DNA of 64,000 nucleotides, from the NCBI GenBank assembly GCA_002296965.1, contig DBIW01000031.1, positions 1-64,000 on the forward strand, read 5' to 3'. Positions 32,559 to 41,780 of the stretch are shown piece by piece (position 1 is the first letter of the stretch; the number at the start of each line of letters is the position of its first letter). The notes under the pieces were generated by a model that saw only the letters and a program-made list of their open reading frames with translations, was not told the DNA's origin and did not search any database. Both the position numbers and the translations under genes were made by a program. Source of the stretch: Treponema sp. UBA792. Its GTDB lineage: Bacteria; Spirochaetota; Spirochaetia; Treponematales; Treponemataceae.

Positions 32559-34142
32559 ATGGTTTCATGGTCAAATGCAGATTCCCTTTCCTCCTGGAAA
32601 AAACTGATGTCCCTGAGAGGAATGGTTTCCGTGGCCGACGAGCTTGCTTCTCCGGGAGCGGCGGAGCGCGTCGCATCGTATTCTGTTCCGATGGGAGCCG
32701 GACTCACATATAACTACGCCGCAAAACAGGTCAATCCCCAGATTATGAGGACTTTTGCCGAGCTTGCGGATGAGGCTCAGCTTGTTGGAAAATATTCGGA
32801 GCTTCTTTCCGGCGCGGTCATAAACACCGGCGAGAAAAGGATGGTTCTCCATCATCTTACGCGCGGACAGCTCGGAAAAGATGTTGTCGCTGACGGATGC
32901 AATAAGCGTGAATTCTATGTCGCACAGCAGAAGGCGGTGGCTGAATTCGCTGAGAAAATCCATTCCGGCAAAATTCTGAATGAGAACGGAGAGAAATTCA
33001 CTTCCGTCTGCCAGATAGGAATCGGAGGCTCGGATCTCGGTCCGCGCGCCATGTATCTTGCGCTTGAGAACTGGGCCAGGAAAAACGGAAAATTCATGAT
33101 GGATGCGCATTTCATCTCGAATGTCGATCCTGATGACGCCGCGTCGGTCATGAAGTCCATTGACATGGCGCGCACCGTATTTATTCTTGTATCAAAAAGC
33201 GGAACTACGCTTGAGACTCTTACAAATGAGAATTTCGTGAAGGATTTTCTCAGAAGGGCCGGCCTCAATCCGGCGCGGCATATAATTGCCGTCACCAGCG
33301 AGACAAGTCCTCTTGCGCATAATCCTGACTATCTTGCGGCGTTCTATATGGATGATTATATCGGCGGACGTTATTCATCAACTTCCGCAGTCGGTGGCGC
33401 TGTCCTCAGCCTTGCCTTTGGTCCGGATGTCTTCGCGGAATTCCTTGAGGGGGCAGCGGAGGAGGACAAGCTCGCGCTTAATCCGGATGTGGCGAAAAAT
33501 CCAGCCATGCTTGACGCTCTTATCGGAATTTACGAGAGGAATGTCCAGGGTTACCCCGCTACCGCCGTTCTTCCGTACAGCCAGGCGCTCAGCCGTTTTC
33601 CCGCCCATCTCCAGCAGCTTGATATGGAGTCAAACGGAAAGTCCGTCAACAGGGACGGAGGAGAAATCGCTTATCCGACAGGACCGGTGATTTTCGGCGA
33701 GCCGGGAACAAACGGTCAGCATTCATTCTATCAGCTGCTTCACCAGGGAACGGACATTGTTCCGCTTCAGTTCATCGCGTTCAGCGAGAATCAGACGGGT
33801 GACGATGTCGTGATAGAGGATTCCACAAGTCAGGTCAAGCTGTGCGCCAATGTGACCGCGCAGATTGTGGCCTTTGCCTGCGGAAAACATGATGATGATC
33901 CGAACAAGTGCTTTGCAGGAAACAGGCCGTCAAGCCTCATCTACGGAAAGCGGCTTGATCCGAAGGCGCTCGGTGCTCTTCTTGCCCATTATGAGAACAA
34001 GGTCATGTTCCAGGGATTCGTCTGGAATGTTAACAGTTTTGATCAGGAAGGCGTTCAGCTTGGAAAGAAACTGGCCAAGACGGTTCTGAGCGGAAAGATG
34101 GAAGGTGCTCTCAAGGCATTTTCCGGACTTCTGATAAAATAG
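32559..34142 (+). CDS. pgi: Glucose-6-phosphate isomerase
   Basis: A 527-aa protein interconverting glucose 6-phosphate and fructose 6-phosphate in glycolysis. Family motifs: GIGGSDLGPRAMYLAL, VSKSGTTLET, GGRYSSTSAVG, and GTNGQHSFYQLLHQGT, which holds the catalytic His and the phosphate-binding region. Length is within the usual range for the long bacterial type. AAGAGG lies upstream of the ATG. A leader of about 200 bases precedes it. argR follows 75 bases later. Confidence 0.96.
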   Translation: MVSWSNADSLSSWKKLMSLRGMVSVADELASPGAAERVASYSVPMGAGLTYNYAAKQVNPQIMRTFAELADEAQLVGKYSELLSGAVINTGEKRMVLHHLTRGQLGKDVVADGCNKREFYVAQQKAVAEFAEKIHSGKILNENGEKFTSVCQIGIGGSDLGPRAMYLALENWARKNGKFMMDAHFISNVDPDDAASVMKSIDMARTVFILVSKSGTTLETLTNENFVKDFLRRAGLNPARHIIAVTSETSPLAHNPDYLAAFYMDDYIGGRYSSTSAVGGAVLSLAFGPDVFAEFLEGAAEEDKLALNPDVAKNPAMLDALIGIYERNVQGYPATAVLPYSQALSRFPAHLQQLDMESNGKSVNRDGGEIAYPTGPVIFGEPGTNGQHSFYQLLHQGTDIVPLQFIAFSENQTGDDVVIEDSTSQVKLCANVTAQIVAFACGKHDDDPNKCFAGNRPSSLIYGKRLDPKALGALLAHYENKVMFQGFVWNVNSFDQEGVQLGKKLAKTVLSGKMEGALKAFSGLLIK

Positions 34143-34217
34143 ATGGCATAAGACGGTGTCCGCGGAAAGTCTGTCCGGCTTCTGCGGCGCCGTATATTTT
34201 CTGCCCGGAGGCTCAGA

Positions 34218-34685
34218 ATGAAGGAACGCCAGTCCCGGCTTAAGGCCATAAAAACCATAATAAAAGAAAAAAGGATCGGCAGTCAGGATGTGCTTCTATC
34301 CGCCCTGCAGAAGGACGGATATGAGGTTACGCAGGCGACGCTTTCCCGTGACCTGAAGCTTCTCAAGGTAGGCAAGGTTCCGGACGGAGATAACGGCTAT
34401 CTGTATGCGCTGCCAGATGATGACGGCCGTGATTCGGAGCTGATTTATGTTCAGGATTTTTTGCGCGGATACATAAGCGTTGACTTCAGCGGAAACATAG
34501 TCGTAATAAAAACATTTCCCGGTCATGCCAACACCGTCTGCAATGCCGTGGACAACCTGAATTTTGAGGATGTCATCGGGACTGTCGCCGGCGACAACTG
34601 TCTTTTTGTCTGTCTGCGTGAAGGTGTCCACGGACGGCGCTTTATCGAGACAATGAGAAAAAGAATACCGGGAATTGAAGTATAA
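34218..34685 (+). CDS. argR: Arginine repressor ArgR
   Basis: A 155-aa protein. The N-terminal winged helix has SQDVLLSALQKDGYEVTQATLSRD, where TLSRD is the DNA-recognition signature. The C-terminal domain has FPGHANTVCNAVDNL and GTVAGDNCLFV, the arginine-binding and trimer-forming region. It senses arginine as a hexamer and represses arginine biosynthesis or activates catabolism. A GGAGG site precedes the ATG. No arginine genes are adjacent. The next gene's promoter overlaps its last codons. No CGA arginine codon occurs in the gene, in keeping with the tRNA-Arg(GCG) nearby. Confidence 0.93.
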   Translation: MKERQSRLKAIKTIIKEKRIGSQDVLLSALQKDGYEVTQATLSRDLKLLKVGKVPDGDNGYLYALPDDDGRDSELIYVQDFLRGYISVDFSGNIVVIKTFPGHANTVCNAVDNLNFEDVIGTVAGDNCLFVCLREGVHGRRFIETMRKRIPGIEV

Positions 34686-34703
34686 AGTTCAAATTGATAT
34701 ATT
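34675..34703 (+). promoter_or_regulatory. Promoter of the threonine-synthase-like gene, predicted leaderless
   Basis: -35 TTGAAG (34675-34680, inside the end of argR), 17-base spacer, -10 TATATT (34698-34703), then GTAAAT and the ATG at 34710. No ribosome site. Confidence 0.55.
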
Positions 34704-34709
34704 GTAAAT

Positions 34710-36026
34710 ATGTTGTTCACCAGTACCAGAGACAGAAGCCTGTCCGTAAAATTCTCACAGGCTGTTCTTGACTGTATGCCTCCTGACGGCGGGCTTTTTG
34801 TTCCGTCATCAATAGAAGATTTGCGCCGCTGGATTTATTATATTGACGGAGACACTTCGTTCACATCCATCGCGGGCACACTCACATCGGCTTTTATAAA
34901 GGACGAATTCAGTCCGATAATATGCGAGCGGATCGCGACATCCGCGTTTCCGTTTGAGCCTTCGGTCAGGCAGCTTGATGATAACCTTTTTATGCTCCAG
35001 CTGTATCACGGCTACACCGGCTGCCAGAGGGATTTCGGCGTATCGTATCTCTGTTCGTATCTTGAGACTACGCTTGAGATGAGCAGTCAGAAGGCCGTCA
35101 TTCTTGACTTTACGCACGGAGGACTCGGAAGCCTTCTTGCAAGGGTGCTTCATGGAAAGAAGAATATAAAGGCCGTCCTCCTGTATGAGAAGGGAACTGT
35201 CCGTGGCATAAATGACGAGGATCTTTCTGCGAACGGGGGAAATATCTGTCCGCTTGAGACTGAGCTGGACGAGGCGGGCTGCCGCCGGATTATAGGCGAG
35301 GTTTTCGCCGACCGTGAATTCGTGCGCAGAAACGGACTTACAGTCGCCAACACATCGAACGTATGCCGTCTGATGGCGCAGGTTTTCTTCTTCCCGTATT
35401 CATTCTCCAGAATAAAAAGCCTTGTCTCCGGCGATATATATTATGCGCTTGAGGCCGGAAATTACGGTACGATAATGGCAGGCCTTTACAGCTGGCGGTT
35501 CGCGCTTCCCCTGAGCGGTTTCTTTCTGCCGGCGACGGACGCTCTCTCGGCGGATGCGGCCGGAAATCCCATTCTGCTTGATTCGTTTGTGGACATAAAG
35601 AAACGGAACCGCTCTGATCCGTCACTTCCTGCGAACCTTGAGAGGCTTGAGGCGTTCTTCGAGAAGAACAGCATGATGATGAGGAATTTCGTGTTCCCCA
35701 ACAGAATTTCCGTGGCCGAGACCGACGAGGCGGCAAAGGAGCTGTTCCGGAAATACGGAATTTTTGCGGACAGGAACACGGCCGGAGCCTATGCCGTCAT
35801 AAAGAAAAATTCCGGCGCGGTCAATGATGAGGACGGTTCATTTGTGCTTGTGGCGCACAATCATCCGGCTCTATCAGCAGAGTACTGCCGCCATACGACC
35901 GGTGAGATGCCGGAGATTCCGGACAACATAAAGGAGACTATGGTTCCTGCGGTTTCCGGACGGCCGCTTGTGTCAACATCCGGAGAAATCCGTTCTGCGG
36001 TAGAGGAAATCTGCGGCTCGCGCTGA
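34710..36026 (+). CDS. Threonine-synthase-like protein lacking the cofactor lysine
   Basis: A 438-aa protein aligned over its length with threonine synthase (ThrC): PDGGLFVPS near residue 30, HGYTGCQRDFG at 99-109, GNYGTIMAGLY, NLERLEAFF and HNHPALSAEY. In true ThrC the segment reads HGPTxAFKDFG, and the Lys forms the Schiff base with pyridoxal phosphate (Lys107 in E. coli). Here the codon at 35028-35030 is AGG, so residue 107 is Arg. The phosphate-loop GNYG is kept. The protein therefore cannot use the normal mechanism and may be a pseudoenzyme, a binding protein or a regulator. It lies between argR and ilvB and appears to be transcribed leaderless. Confidence 0.8.
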   Translation: MLFTSTRDRSLSVKFSQAVLDCMPPDGGLFVPSSIEDLRRWIYYIDGDTSFTSIAGTLTSAFIKDEFSPIICERIATSAFPFEPSVRQLDDNLFMLQLYHGYTGCQRDFGVSYLCSYLETTLEMSSQKAVILDFTHGGLGSLLARVLHGKKNIKAVLLYEKGTVRGINDEDLSANGGNICPLETELDEAGCRRIIGEVFADREFVRRNGLTVANTSNVCRLMAQVFFFPYSFSRIKSLVSGDIYYALEAGNYGTIMAGLYSWRFALPLSGFFLPATDALSADAAGNPILLDSFVDIKKRNRSDPSLPANLERLEAFFEKNSMMMRNFVFPNRISVAETDEAAKELFRKYGIFADRNTAGAYAVIKKNSGAVNDEDGSFVLVAHNHPALSAEYCRHTTGEMPEIPDNIKETMVPAVSGRPLVSTSGEIRSAVEEICGSR

Positions 36027-36070
36027 ATGGGACTTTTGAATTTTCATTTTGATTTTTTATGGGAGAATAC

Positions 36071-37813
36071 ATGAAGAAGACTGGCTCGGAAATAATAATA
36101 AGACTGCTTGAGATGTACGGAATTGATACGGTGGCGGGAATTCCCGGAGGTTCAATACTTCCCCTGTATGATGAGCTGAACAGAAGCGGAATCCGTCATA
36201 TTCTTGTGCGCCATGAGCAGGCTGCCGGATTCATCGCGCAGGGAATTGCCAGAAGCACAGGAAAGCCGGCCGTATGTCTTGCCACGAGCGGTCCGGGCGC
36301 GATGAACCTCCTTACGGCCATAGCGGATGCCCGCGCCGATTCCGTTCCTGTCATAGCAATAACCGGTCAGGTGAACACGGATCTGATCGGAACGGATGCC
36401 TTTCAGGAAGCCGACACTTTCGGGCTCTCCTTTCCGATAACGAAACACAGCATAATGGTGAAGTCGCCGCTGGAGCTTCTTGATGCTGTTCCTGAGGCTT
36501 TTGCTGTTGCCATGAACGGACGTCCCGGACCTGTCCTTATAGATGTTCCAAAGGATGTGCAGCTTGCCTCATGTGAATTCAGCGCATGGCCGGACATAAA
36601 CAATGTCCATCTGCACGACATAAGGTTCCATACTCCTCCGTGCGAATATTCAAGAAAAATGGACGCGATAACGGAGATGCTTGCGAACGCACGTCGTCCG
36701 GTGCTTTTCTGCGGCGGCGGATGCAATTCTCCGGCCGCCTCGGCCGAAATCGGAAAATTTCTTCGGAGCTACAGGCTGCCGGTCGTCACAAGCCTTATGG
36801 GAATCGGCTGCATACCGGAAAATTCCGAGATGTTCATAGGAATGGTCGGAATGCACGGCTCCTATGCCGCCAACCGAGCGATGCACGACGCGGATCTTGT
36901 GATTGCTGCCGGTGTCCGTTTTGATGACCGCGCGACAGGCCTTGTCTCCGAATTCTGTCCGGATGCCCAGATTGTCCATATTGATGTAGATGCCGCCGAG
37001 GTCAACAAGATAATGCGTTCGGAGCTGGCGGTAGTCGCCGATGTGGAGTCGGTTTTTCCTATTCTTGTCCAGCTCTCGTCCGAAAAGCAGTCCGTCTACG
37101 GCGCGGCATGGCAGAGCGCCGAGGCAAGAGCCGTCTGGCTTGAGAAAATCGTGAACCTCAAGAAATCAGGATATTCACTTTCTTGCGGCCGCCCTTCCGT
37201 CGGGGACGGTGTGAATCCGCGCGAATTCATAAATTCCGTTCCGTCCCTTGCCGGAATCATGGGGCTTGATCCGTCCGACATAATCGTCACGACCGATGTG
37301 GGGCAGCATCAGATGTGGGCCGCACAGTATTATCCCGTAACCCGGCCGCGTTCCTTTCTTACATCCGGCTCGCTTGGAACCATGGGCTTCGGCCTTCCCG
37401 CCGCGATCGGGGCTGCGCTTGCGAATCCCGGAAAACGTGTCGTGTGCTTTTCCGGCGACGGCTCTATAATGATGAACATACAGGAGCTTGCGACTCTCGC
37501 CGAGCTTAATCTTCCTGTGACGGTGATTGTGTTCCGCAACGGAACCCTTGGAATGGTCTACCAGCAGCAGAAGTATCTTTTCGGAAAGAACTACAGCGCG
37601 AGCGTGTTCTCAGCTGTTCCCGATCTTGTTGCGGTGGCCCGCGGCTTCGGAATAGAGGCTGTGGATGCCGACGGGGATCCGGAATGGTACAGAAAGGCGT
37701 TTGACCGCACAAGGGAGAACCGTCCCTGCTTCGTGAAGGTGAGCGTCAGCTGCGAGGAGGATGTCCTTCCGTTTGTGCCTGGAGGAAGAGCCAACATCGA
37801 TTCGATAAGGTGA
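36071..37813 (+). CDS. ilvB: Acetolactate synthase large subunit
   Basis: 580 aa from the ATG at 36071, which sits five bases after GGGAG. An ATG twelve bases upstream lacks a ribosome site. The ThDP-enzyme features are complete: catalytic Glu in LVRHEQAAGF, the FAD/central domain, and the ThDP-Mg motif GDGSIMMNIQELATLAE ending in VFRNGTLG. It joins two pyruvates, or pyruvate and 2-oxobutyrate, in valine, leucine and isoleucine synthesis. No small regulatory subunit (ilvN/ilvH) follows, because the next gene is convergent. ilvE lies about 18 kb away at 55411. Confidence 0.93.
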   Translation: MKKTGSEIIIRLLEMYGIDTVAGIPGGSILPLYDELNRSGIRHILVRHEQAAGFIAQGIARSTGKPAVCLATSGPGAMNLLTAIADARADSVPVIAITGQVNTDLIGTDAFQEADTFGLSFPITKHSIMVKSPLELLDAVPEAFAVAMNGRPGPVLIDVPKDVQLASCEFSAWPDINNVHLHDIRFHTPPCEYSRKMDAITEMLANARRPVLFCGGGCNSPAASAEIGKFLRSYRLPVVTSLMGIGCIPENSEMFIGMVGMHGSYAANRAMHDADLVIAAGVRFDDRATGLVSEFCPDAQIVHIDVDAAEVNKIMRSELAVVADVESVFPILVQLSSEKQSVYGAAWQSAEARAVWLEKIVNLKKSGYSLSCGRPSVGDGVNPREFINSVPSLAGIMGLDPSDIIVTTDVGQHQMWAAQYYPVTRPRSFLTSGSLGTMGFGLPAAIGAALANPGKRVVCFSGDGSIMMNIQELATLAELNLPVTVIVFRNGTLGMVYQQQKYLFGKNYSASVFSAVPDLVAVARGFGIEAVDADGDPEWYRKAFDRTRENRPCFVKVSVSCEEDVLPFVPGGRANIDSIR

Positions 37814-37834
37814 CGGGCGGAATTTTAAGGGAAG

Positions 37835-39214
37835 TCAGCGTGCGCGGGAGAATTTTGAGTGGTAGTTGTCCCACCATTCGGCTTCCCTTTTCTCCTGTTC
37901 TGATTCGCTTTCCTTGAATTCCATGCTGATTTTATCAAGCCTTGAGCTGCATTTTATCACGGCATCGGCAATGCACGGCTCGAAATGAGTTCCTGATGAC
38001 TTTCTGAATATTTCCACGGCCTGTTCCGTAGGCATCGGATCCTTATACAGACGCCGGCTCACAAGCGCGTCGAACACATCCGCGGCGGCCATCAGTCTTG
38101 CGCACAGCGGAATTTCCGTTCCCTTCTTGTGCTCCGGGTAACCGCTTCCGTCCCATTTCTCATGGTGATACAGCGCCATCTCCCTTGCGGCGGTGTTGAA
38201 TGTCCCGTCATCTATTTTCGGAAGAAATTCCAGAAGTTTCGCGCCTTCTGCCGGGTGGCACTTCATTATCTCAAATTCCTCTTCCGTGAACTTTCCTGGC
38301 TTGTTCAGAATTCCTTCCGGAATATGAATTTTCCCGATGTCATGCAGGCACGCCGCCGTGCTGAACGTGCTGATTGTCCTGTCCGTAAGGACATCGGTGT
38401 AATGGCCGGAATTCCGGAGCTCAAGCGCAATCTCGCCGAGGTATTTTTCTGTGTGCATTACGTGCCTGCCGGTGAACAGGTCATGGCTTCCGAGGACCTC
38501 GCCTACAAACTGGAGCAGCTTCTCCTGTGTCTCGCGCATTGTCCTGTTCTTTTCGACAAGCTGCGCGTTTATTGAATTTATCTCGGAATTCTTTTTCCTC
38601 AGCTGGATCAGCGTCTCGGAATGTGCGGTCATAGATTTTATGAGCTGCATGAGGGTTCTGTGCGTTCTGTTCGCGATTGACATCGTTATCAGTGTCACGA
38701 AAAGGAATTCCACAGTGTATCCGATTGCGCTGGAGAGAAACCACTGGAACGGAGTTTGCTCGATGTTCACGTATACGTATACATCCTGAATGTCCTTTGA
38801 GCGGATATACAGAATTCCGAGCGTGATCAGGTAGTTCAGTAAAGTGGTGACGGCTGTCAGCTTTCTGTTGTAGTACAGGCAGCTCAGGAACGGAACGAAT
38901 CCGTAGGCGATGCTGATTGTTATTGTCGAATTCAGTCCGAGAATTCCGACGAATACGGTCGCGGCGGTAAGTCCGAAATACATTGACACAATCTGAAGCC
39001 GTGTCGTCCTGTTGAGAAGAATATCCGCGGCGGAAGCGGCCGCGCAGAAGAGCATGAGAATGAATGTATATGAATACGGAACCACCCATACTCCGGCCAG
39101 CGTGAGTATCAGGAATGACAGAGGCACAAGGGCAGATGCGCAGAGAATTTTCTCCACGATTCTGTTCACGTTCGTTATGTTCTCTGTAAAAAAAATCTCG
39201 TCATCTATAGACAT
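37835..39214 (-). CDS. Membrane HD-GYP protein (cyclic-di-GMP phosphodiesterase)
   Basis: 459 aa from the ATG at 39214 (a TTG codon just upstream is less likely). About six membrane segments in residues 25-190 are followed by a coiled-coil linker (LIQLRKKNSEINSINAQLVEKN), then an HD-GYP domain. LHDIGKIHIPEGI (HD pair at about 290) and HHEKWDGSGYP (GYP at about 358) are intact, so hydrolysis of cyclic-di-GMP is expected. It starts 10 bases after rarA and is last in the operon barrel - lipoprotein - rarA - HD-GYP. Confidence 0.88.
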   Translation of the reverse strand: MSIDDEIFFTENITNVNRIVEKILCASALVPLSFLILTLAGVWVVPYSYTFILMLFCAAASAADILLNRTTRLQIVSMYFGLTAATVFVGILGLNSTITISIAYGFVPFLSCLYYNRKLTAVTTLLNYLITLGILYIRSKDIQDVYVYVNIEQTPFQWFLSSAIGYTVEFLFVTLITMSIANRTHRTLMQLIKSMTAHSETLIQLRKKNSEINSINAQLVEKNRTMRETQEKLLQFVGEVLGSHDLFTGRHVMHTEKYLGEIALELRNSGHYTDVLTDRTISTFSTAACLHDIGKIHIPEGILNKPGKFTEEEFEIMKCHPAEGAKLLEFLPKIDDGTFNTAAREMALYHHEKWDGSGYPEHKKGTEIPLCARLMAAADVFDALVSRRLYKDPMPTEQAVEIFRKSSGTHFEPCIADAVIKCSSRLDKISMEFKESESEQEKREAEWWDNYHSKFSRAR

Positions 39215-39224
39215 CAAAACCGTC

Positions 39225-41780
39225 CTATGGCCTGTCTATTCTGATAAAGGCTGTCTCCGTCCGCCAGTCAAATATTGTTTTTTCCGAAGCCGCATCCATC
39301 AGCCTTGCGATTTTTCTCATCCCGCTTTCGCCTACAGCCTCCGTCATCTTCTTTCCGTAGGCGGAGGTGTCCGCGTCGAGCCATTTTCTGATTTCCTGCG
39401 GGCTTATGCGCCGCTTCTCGCTCATTGTCTGCACGGCCGATTTTACATTAAAACCCCTGTTTTTGAAAGTATCTATTATGAATGATGAATTCCAGGCGAA
39501 AAGCTCGTTTGTCTCCGCGCTGAAGAATTCCTTTTCGGCGGCGGCCATCCTGTCAAGAATTCCCGCGAACGGAGCCGCGCTTTCCGGTGTCAGAATCTGA
39601 TTTCTCACAAGCGATGAAAGCCGCTGTCCGCCCGACGGGATTTTCTGGGAGATTACCACCGCCCATCCGTCGGCGAGAGGCCGCTCCTGTGGCGTTGAAC
39701 CGGGCGCGCCGTCGCCGTCATCATTTCCGGAATCGTTATCGCCGCGGAAGCTGTCCGGACTGAAAATTCCAAGAAGCGAGTCGGCCAGAGCCTCCACCGA
39801 TTTTCTGCTTGTGAACGGATCCAGAAAGAAGATTCTGTCGAAAACTGCTCCGTTGTACTGGAAATTCAGCAGGACATCTCGGAAAACGCCGGGGGAGAGA
39901 AAGTCTGTCTGCGCCGATTCAGGTCTGAATTGGAGCATAGGTCTGTCCAGTTTTCCGAGCGTGCGTCCGTACTGTTCTAGCACGTCCTTTCCTTTCTGCG
40001 TCCTGCATACTCCGCAGGTCACGCCTTCCGGGGTGAGCCGCGCGATTTCCCATAGAAGGAGTCCGCTGTCGGCGTTCCATATAAGGCTGCGGTGATGGCG
40101 CGCCGGATTCGCCATGGCAATCATTGTGTCCCGTGTCCTGAGAAGAATTTCCGCCCTGTTTGAGTCAAGCCGCTGCCGCCAGAATCTGTCCGCCCTGTCC
40201 AGCGCGGATTCACGGGCGCTGTCCTTTGGACTGAACGTCAGGTTTTCGTCTTTCTTTACGCTTCCGGACTTGAAATGCTCGTTTATCCACCATTCGCTTA
40301 TCGGATTCTGTCCGAATTCGCTTTTTTCCGTGGCGCCGCCGTCTGTTTCCGAATTTGAATTTTTCGAGCCGGTTGCCGCTGTGTCCGCCATGCCGGAGTA
40401 TATGTGTTCGGATGATGAATTCTGTTCGAGAATGGCCGCAATCTGGAGTTCCCGTCTTGACAGGACTCCGTCCCGTATTTCGGCCTCGTAGCCCTGCGTG
40501 CTCGGCGTGTAAAATACCCTTCCGGCGAGAGTGTCGGGAAGATACTGCTGGGCGACCCAATGATTCCTGTATGCGTGCGGATAGAGATAGCCTGCCCCGT
40601 GTCCGAAGCCTTCCGCGTCGCGTGACGCGTCGCGCAGATGATTTGGAACATCGGCATCCTCTTTCTCCACGGCCGCAAGCGCATCAAAAAAGGCCATGGA
40701 GCTGTTTGATTTCGGGGCGGTAGCCAGATACAGCGCTGCATGAGCCAGAAAATACTGACCCTCCGGCATTCCGACCCGGTCAAACGCCTGTGCCGATGAA
40801 TTCACAACGGATATTGCGTCCGGATCGGCAAGGCCAGTATCCTCGCATGACGAAATGAGCATCCGCCTGAAGATGAAATGGGGATCTTCCCCGGCGGCCA
40901 CCATTCTTGCAAGCCAGTACATGGCCGCATCCGGATCCCGTCCGCGCAGACTTTTTATGAATGCGCTTATTATGTCATAGTGATAGTCGCCGTCCCGGTC
41001 GTACAGGACAACCTTTTTCTGGATTGATTCCTCCGCGGTTTCACGGCTTATGAAGATTTTTGTCCCCCAGGCAGGAACCGGCGGATTTCCATCGGGATTC
41101 CATTTTTCGGGTGTCGTCTCCACGGCAAGCTCAAGCGCATTCAGAAGCGAGCGCGCGTCCCCGTTGGCGGTGTCTATCAGGTGTTCAAGCGCGCCGTCCT
41201 CAAATTCGACCTTCCACCGGCCGTAGCCGCGGTCCGTGTCGGACAGGGCCTGCGCCGCAGCCTTCGTCAGGTCTTCGCTTGTCAGCGGCTTCAGCTGGAA
41301 TACCCGCGAGCGGCTTACGAGAGCCTTGTTCACCTCGAAAAACGGATTCTCTGTCGTCGCGCCGATAAGGATTATTGTTCCGTTCTCGACCCAGGGAAGC
41401 AGGGCGTCCTGCTGTGATTTGTTCCACCGGTGGACCTCGTCCACAAACAGGATTGTTCTCCGTCCGTAAAGATTAAAGTGGTCATCGGCCTGTTTTATCG
41501 CATTTCTTATGTCGGCGACACCTGTCAGAACGGCATTCAGCGTTATGAAATTCGATTTTGTGTGGTTGGCGATGACTCTTGCCAGCGTGGTTTTGCCGGA
41601 ACCGGGCGGACCGTAGAAAATCACGGATGTCAGCTGGTCAGCCGCAATCGCCCTGCGGAGAAGCCGTCCCTTTCCTACAATATGATCCTGCCCGATGTAT
41701 TCGTCCAGATTTCTGGGCCGCATTCGTGCGGCAAGCGGTTCCTGTGAATTTCCTGCTGAGTGGAAGAGGGTGTCGGACAT
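39225..41780 (-). CDS. rarA: RarA (MgsA) AAA+ ATPase fused to an extra C-terminal domain
   Basis: 851 aa; ordinary RarA is about 430-450. Residues 1-~430 are RarA: Walker A GPPGSGKTT at 57-65, Walker B ILFVDEVHR at about 109-117, sensor GATTENPFFEV, and the C-terminal tetramer part ending in LPDTLAGRVFYTP. RarA acts at stalled forks and gaps. A disordered Ser/Asn/Glu-rich linker (about 455-500) follows. The last ~330 residues are alpha/beta and resemble a Rossmann fold of the methyltransferase type (RDTMIAMANPARHHRSLIWNA, VFDRIFFLDPFT). RarA fused to an unknown C-terminal domain is known from other bacteria such as cyanobacteria. The start overlaps the stop of the upstream lipoprotein gene by one base. 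Confidence 0.9.
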   Translation of the reverse strand: MSDTLFHSAGNSQEPLAARMRPRNLDEYIGQDHIVGKGRLLRRAIAADQLTSVIFYGPPGSGKTTLARVIANHTKSNFITLNAVLTGVADIRNAIKQADDHFNLYGRRTILFVDEVHRWNKSQQDALLPWVENGTIILIGATTENPFFEVNKALVSRSRVFQLKPLTSEDLTKAAAQALSDTDRGYGRWKVEFEDGALEHLIDTANGDARSLLNALELAVETTPEKWNPDGNPPVPAWGTKIFISRETAEESIQKKVVLYDRDGDYHYDIISAFIKSLRGRDPDAAMYWLARMVAAGEDPHFIFRRMLISSCEDTGLADPDAISVVNSSAQAFDRVGMPEGQYFLAHAALYLATAPKSNSSMAFFDALAAVEKEDADVPNHLRDASRDAEGFGHGAGYLYPHAYRNHWVAQQYLPDTLAGRVFYTPSTQGYEAEIRDGVLSRRELQIAAILEQNSSSEHIYSGMADTAATGSKNSNSETDGGATEKSEFGQNPISEWWINEHFKSGSVKKDENLTFSPKDSARESALDRADRFWRQRLDSNRAEILLRTRDTMIAMANPARHHRSLIWNADSGLLLWEIARLTPEGVTCGVCRTQKGKDVLEQYGRTLGKLDRPMLQFRPESAQTDFLSPGVFRDVLLNFQYNGAVFDRIFFLDPFTSRKSVEALADSLLGIFSPDSFRGDNDSGNDDGDGAPGSTPQERPLADGWAVVISQKIPSGGQRLSSLVRNQILTPESAAPFAGILDRMAAAEKEFFSAETNELFAWNSSFIIDTFKNRGFNVKSAVQTMSEKRRISPQEIRKWLDADTSAYGKKMTEAVGESGMRKIARLMDAASEKTIFDWRTETAFIRIDRP

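Noticed and set aside
34143..34217. ARG boxes for self-control upstream of argR
   Set aside because: I found no pair of sites close to the TGAAT-ATTCA consensus in the 75-base gap.
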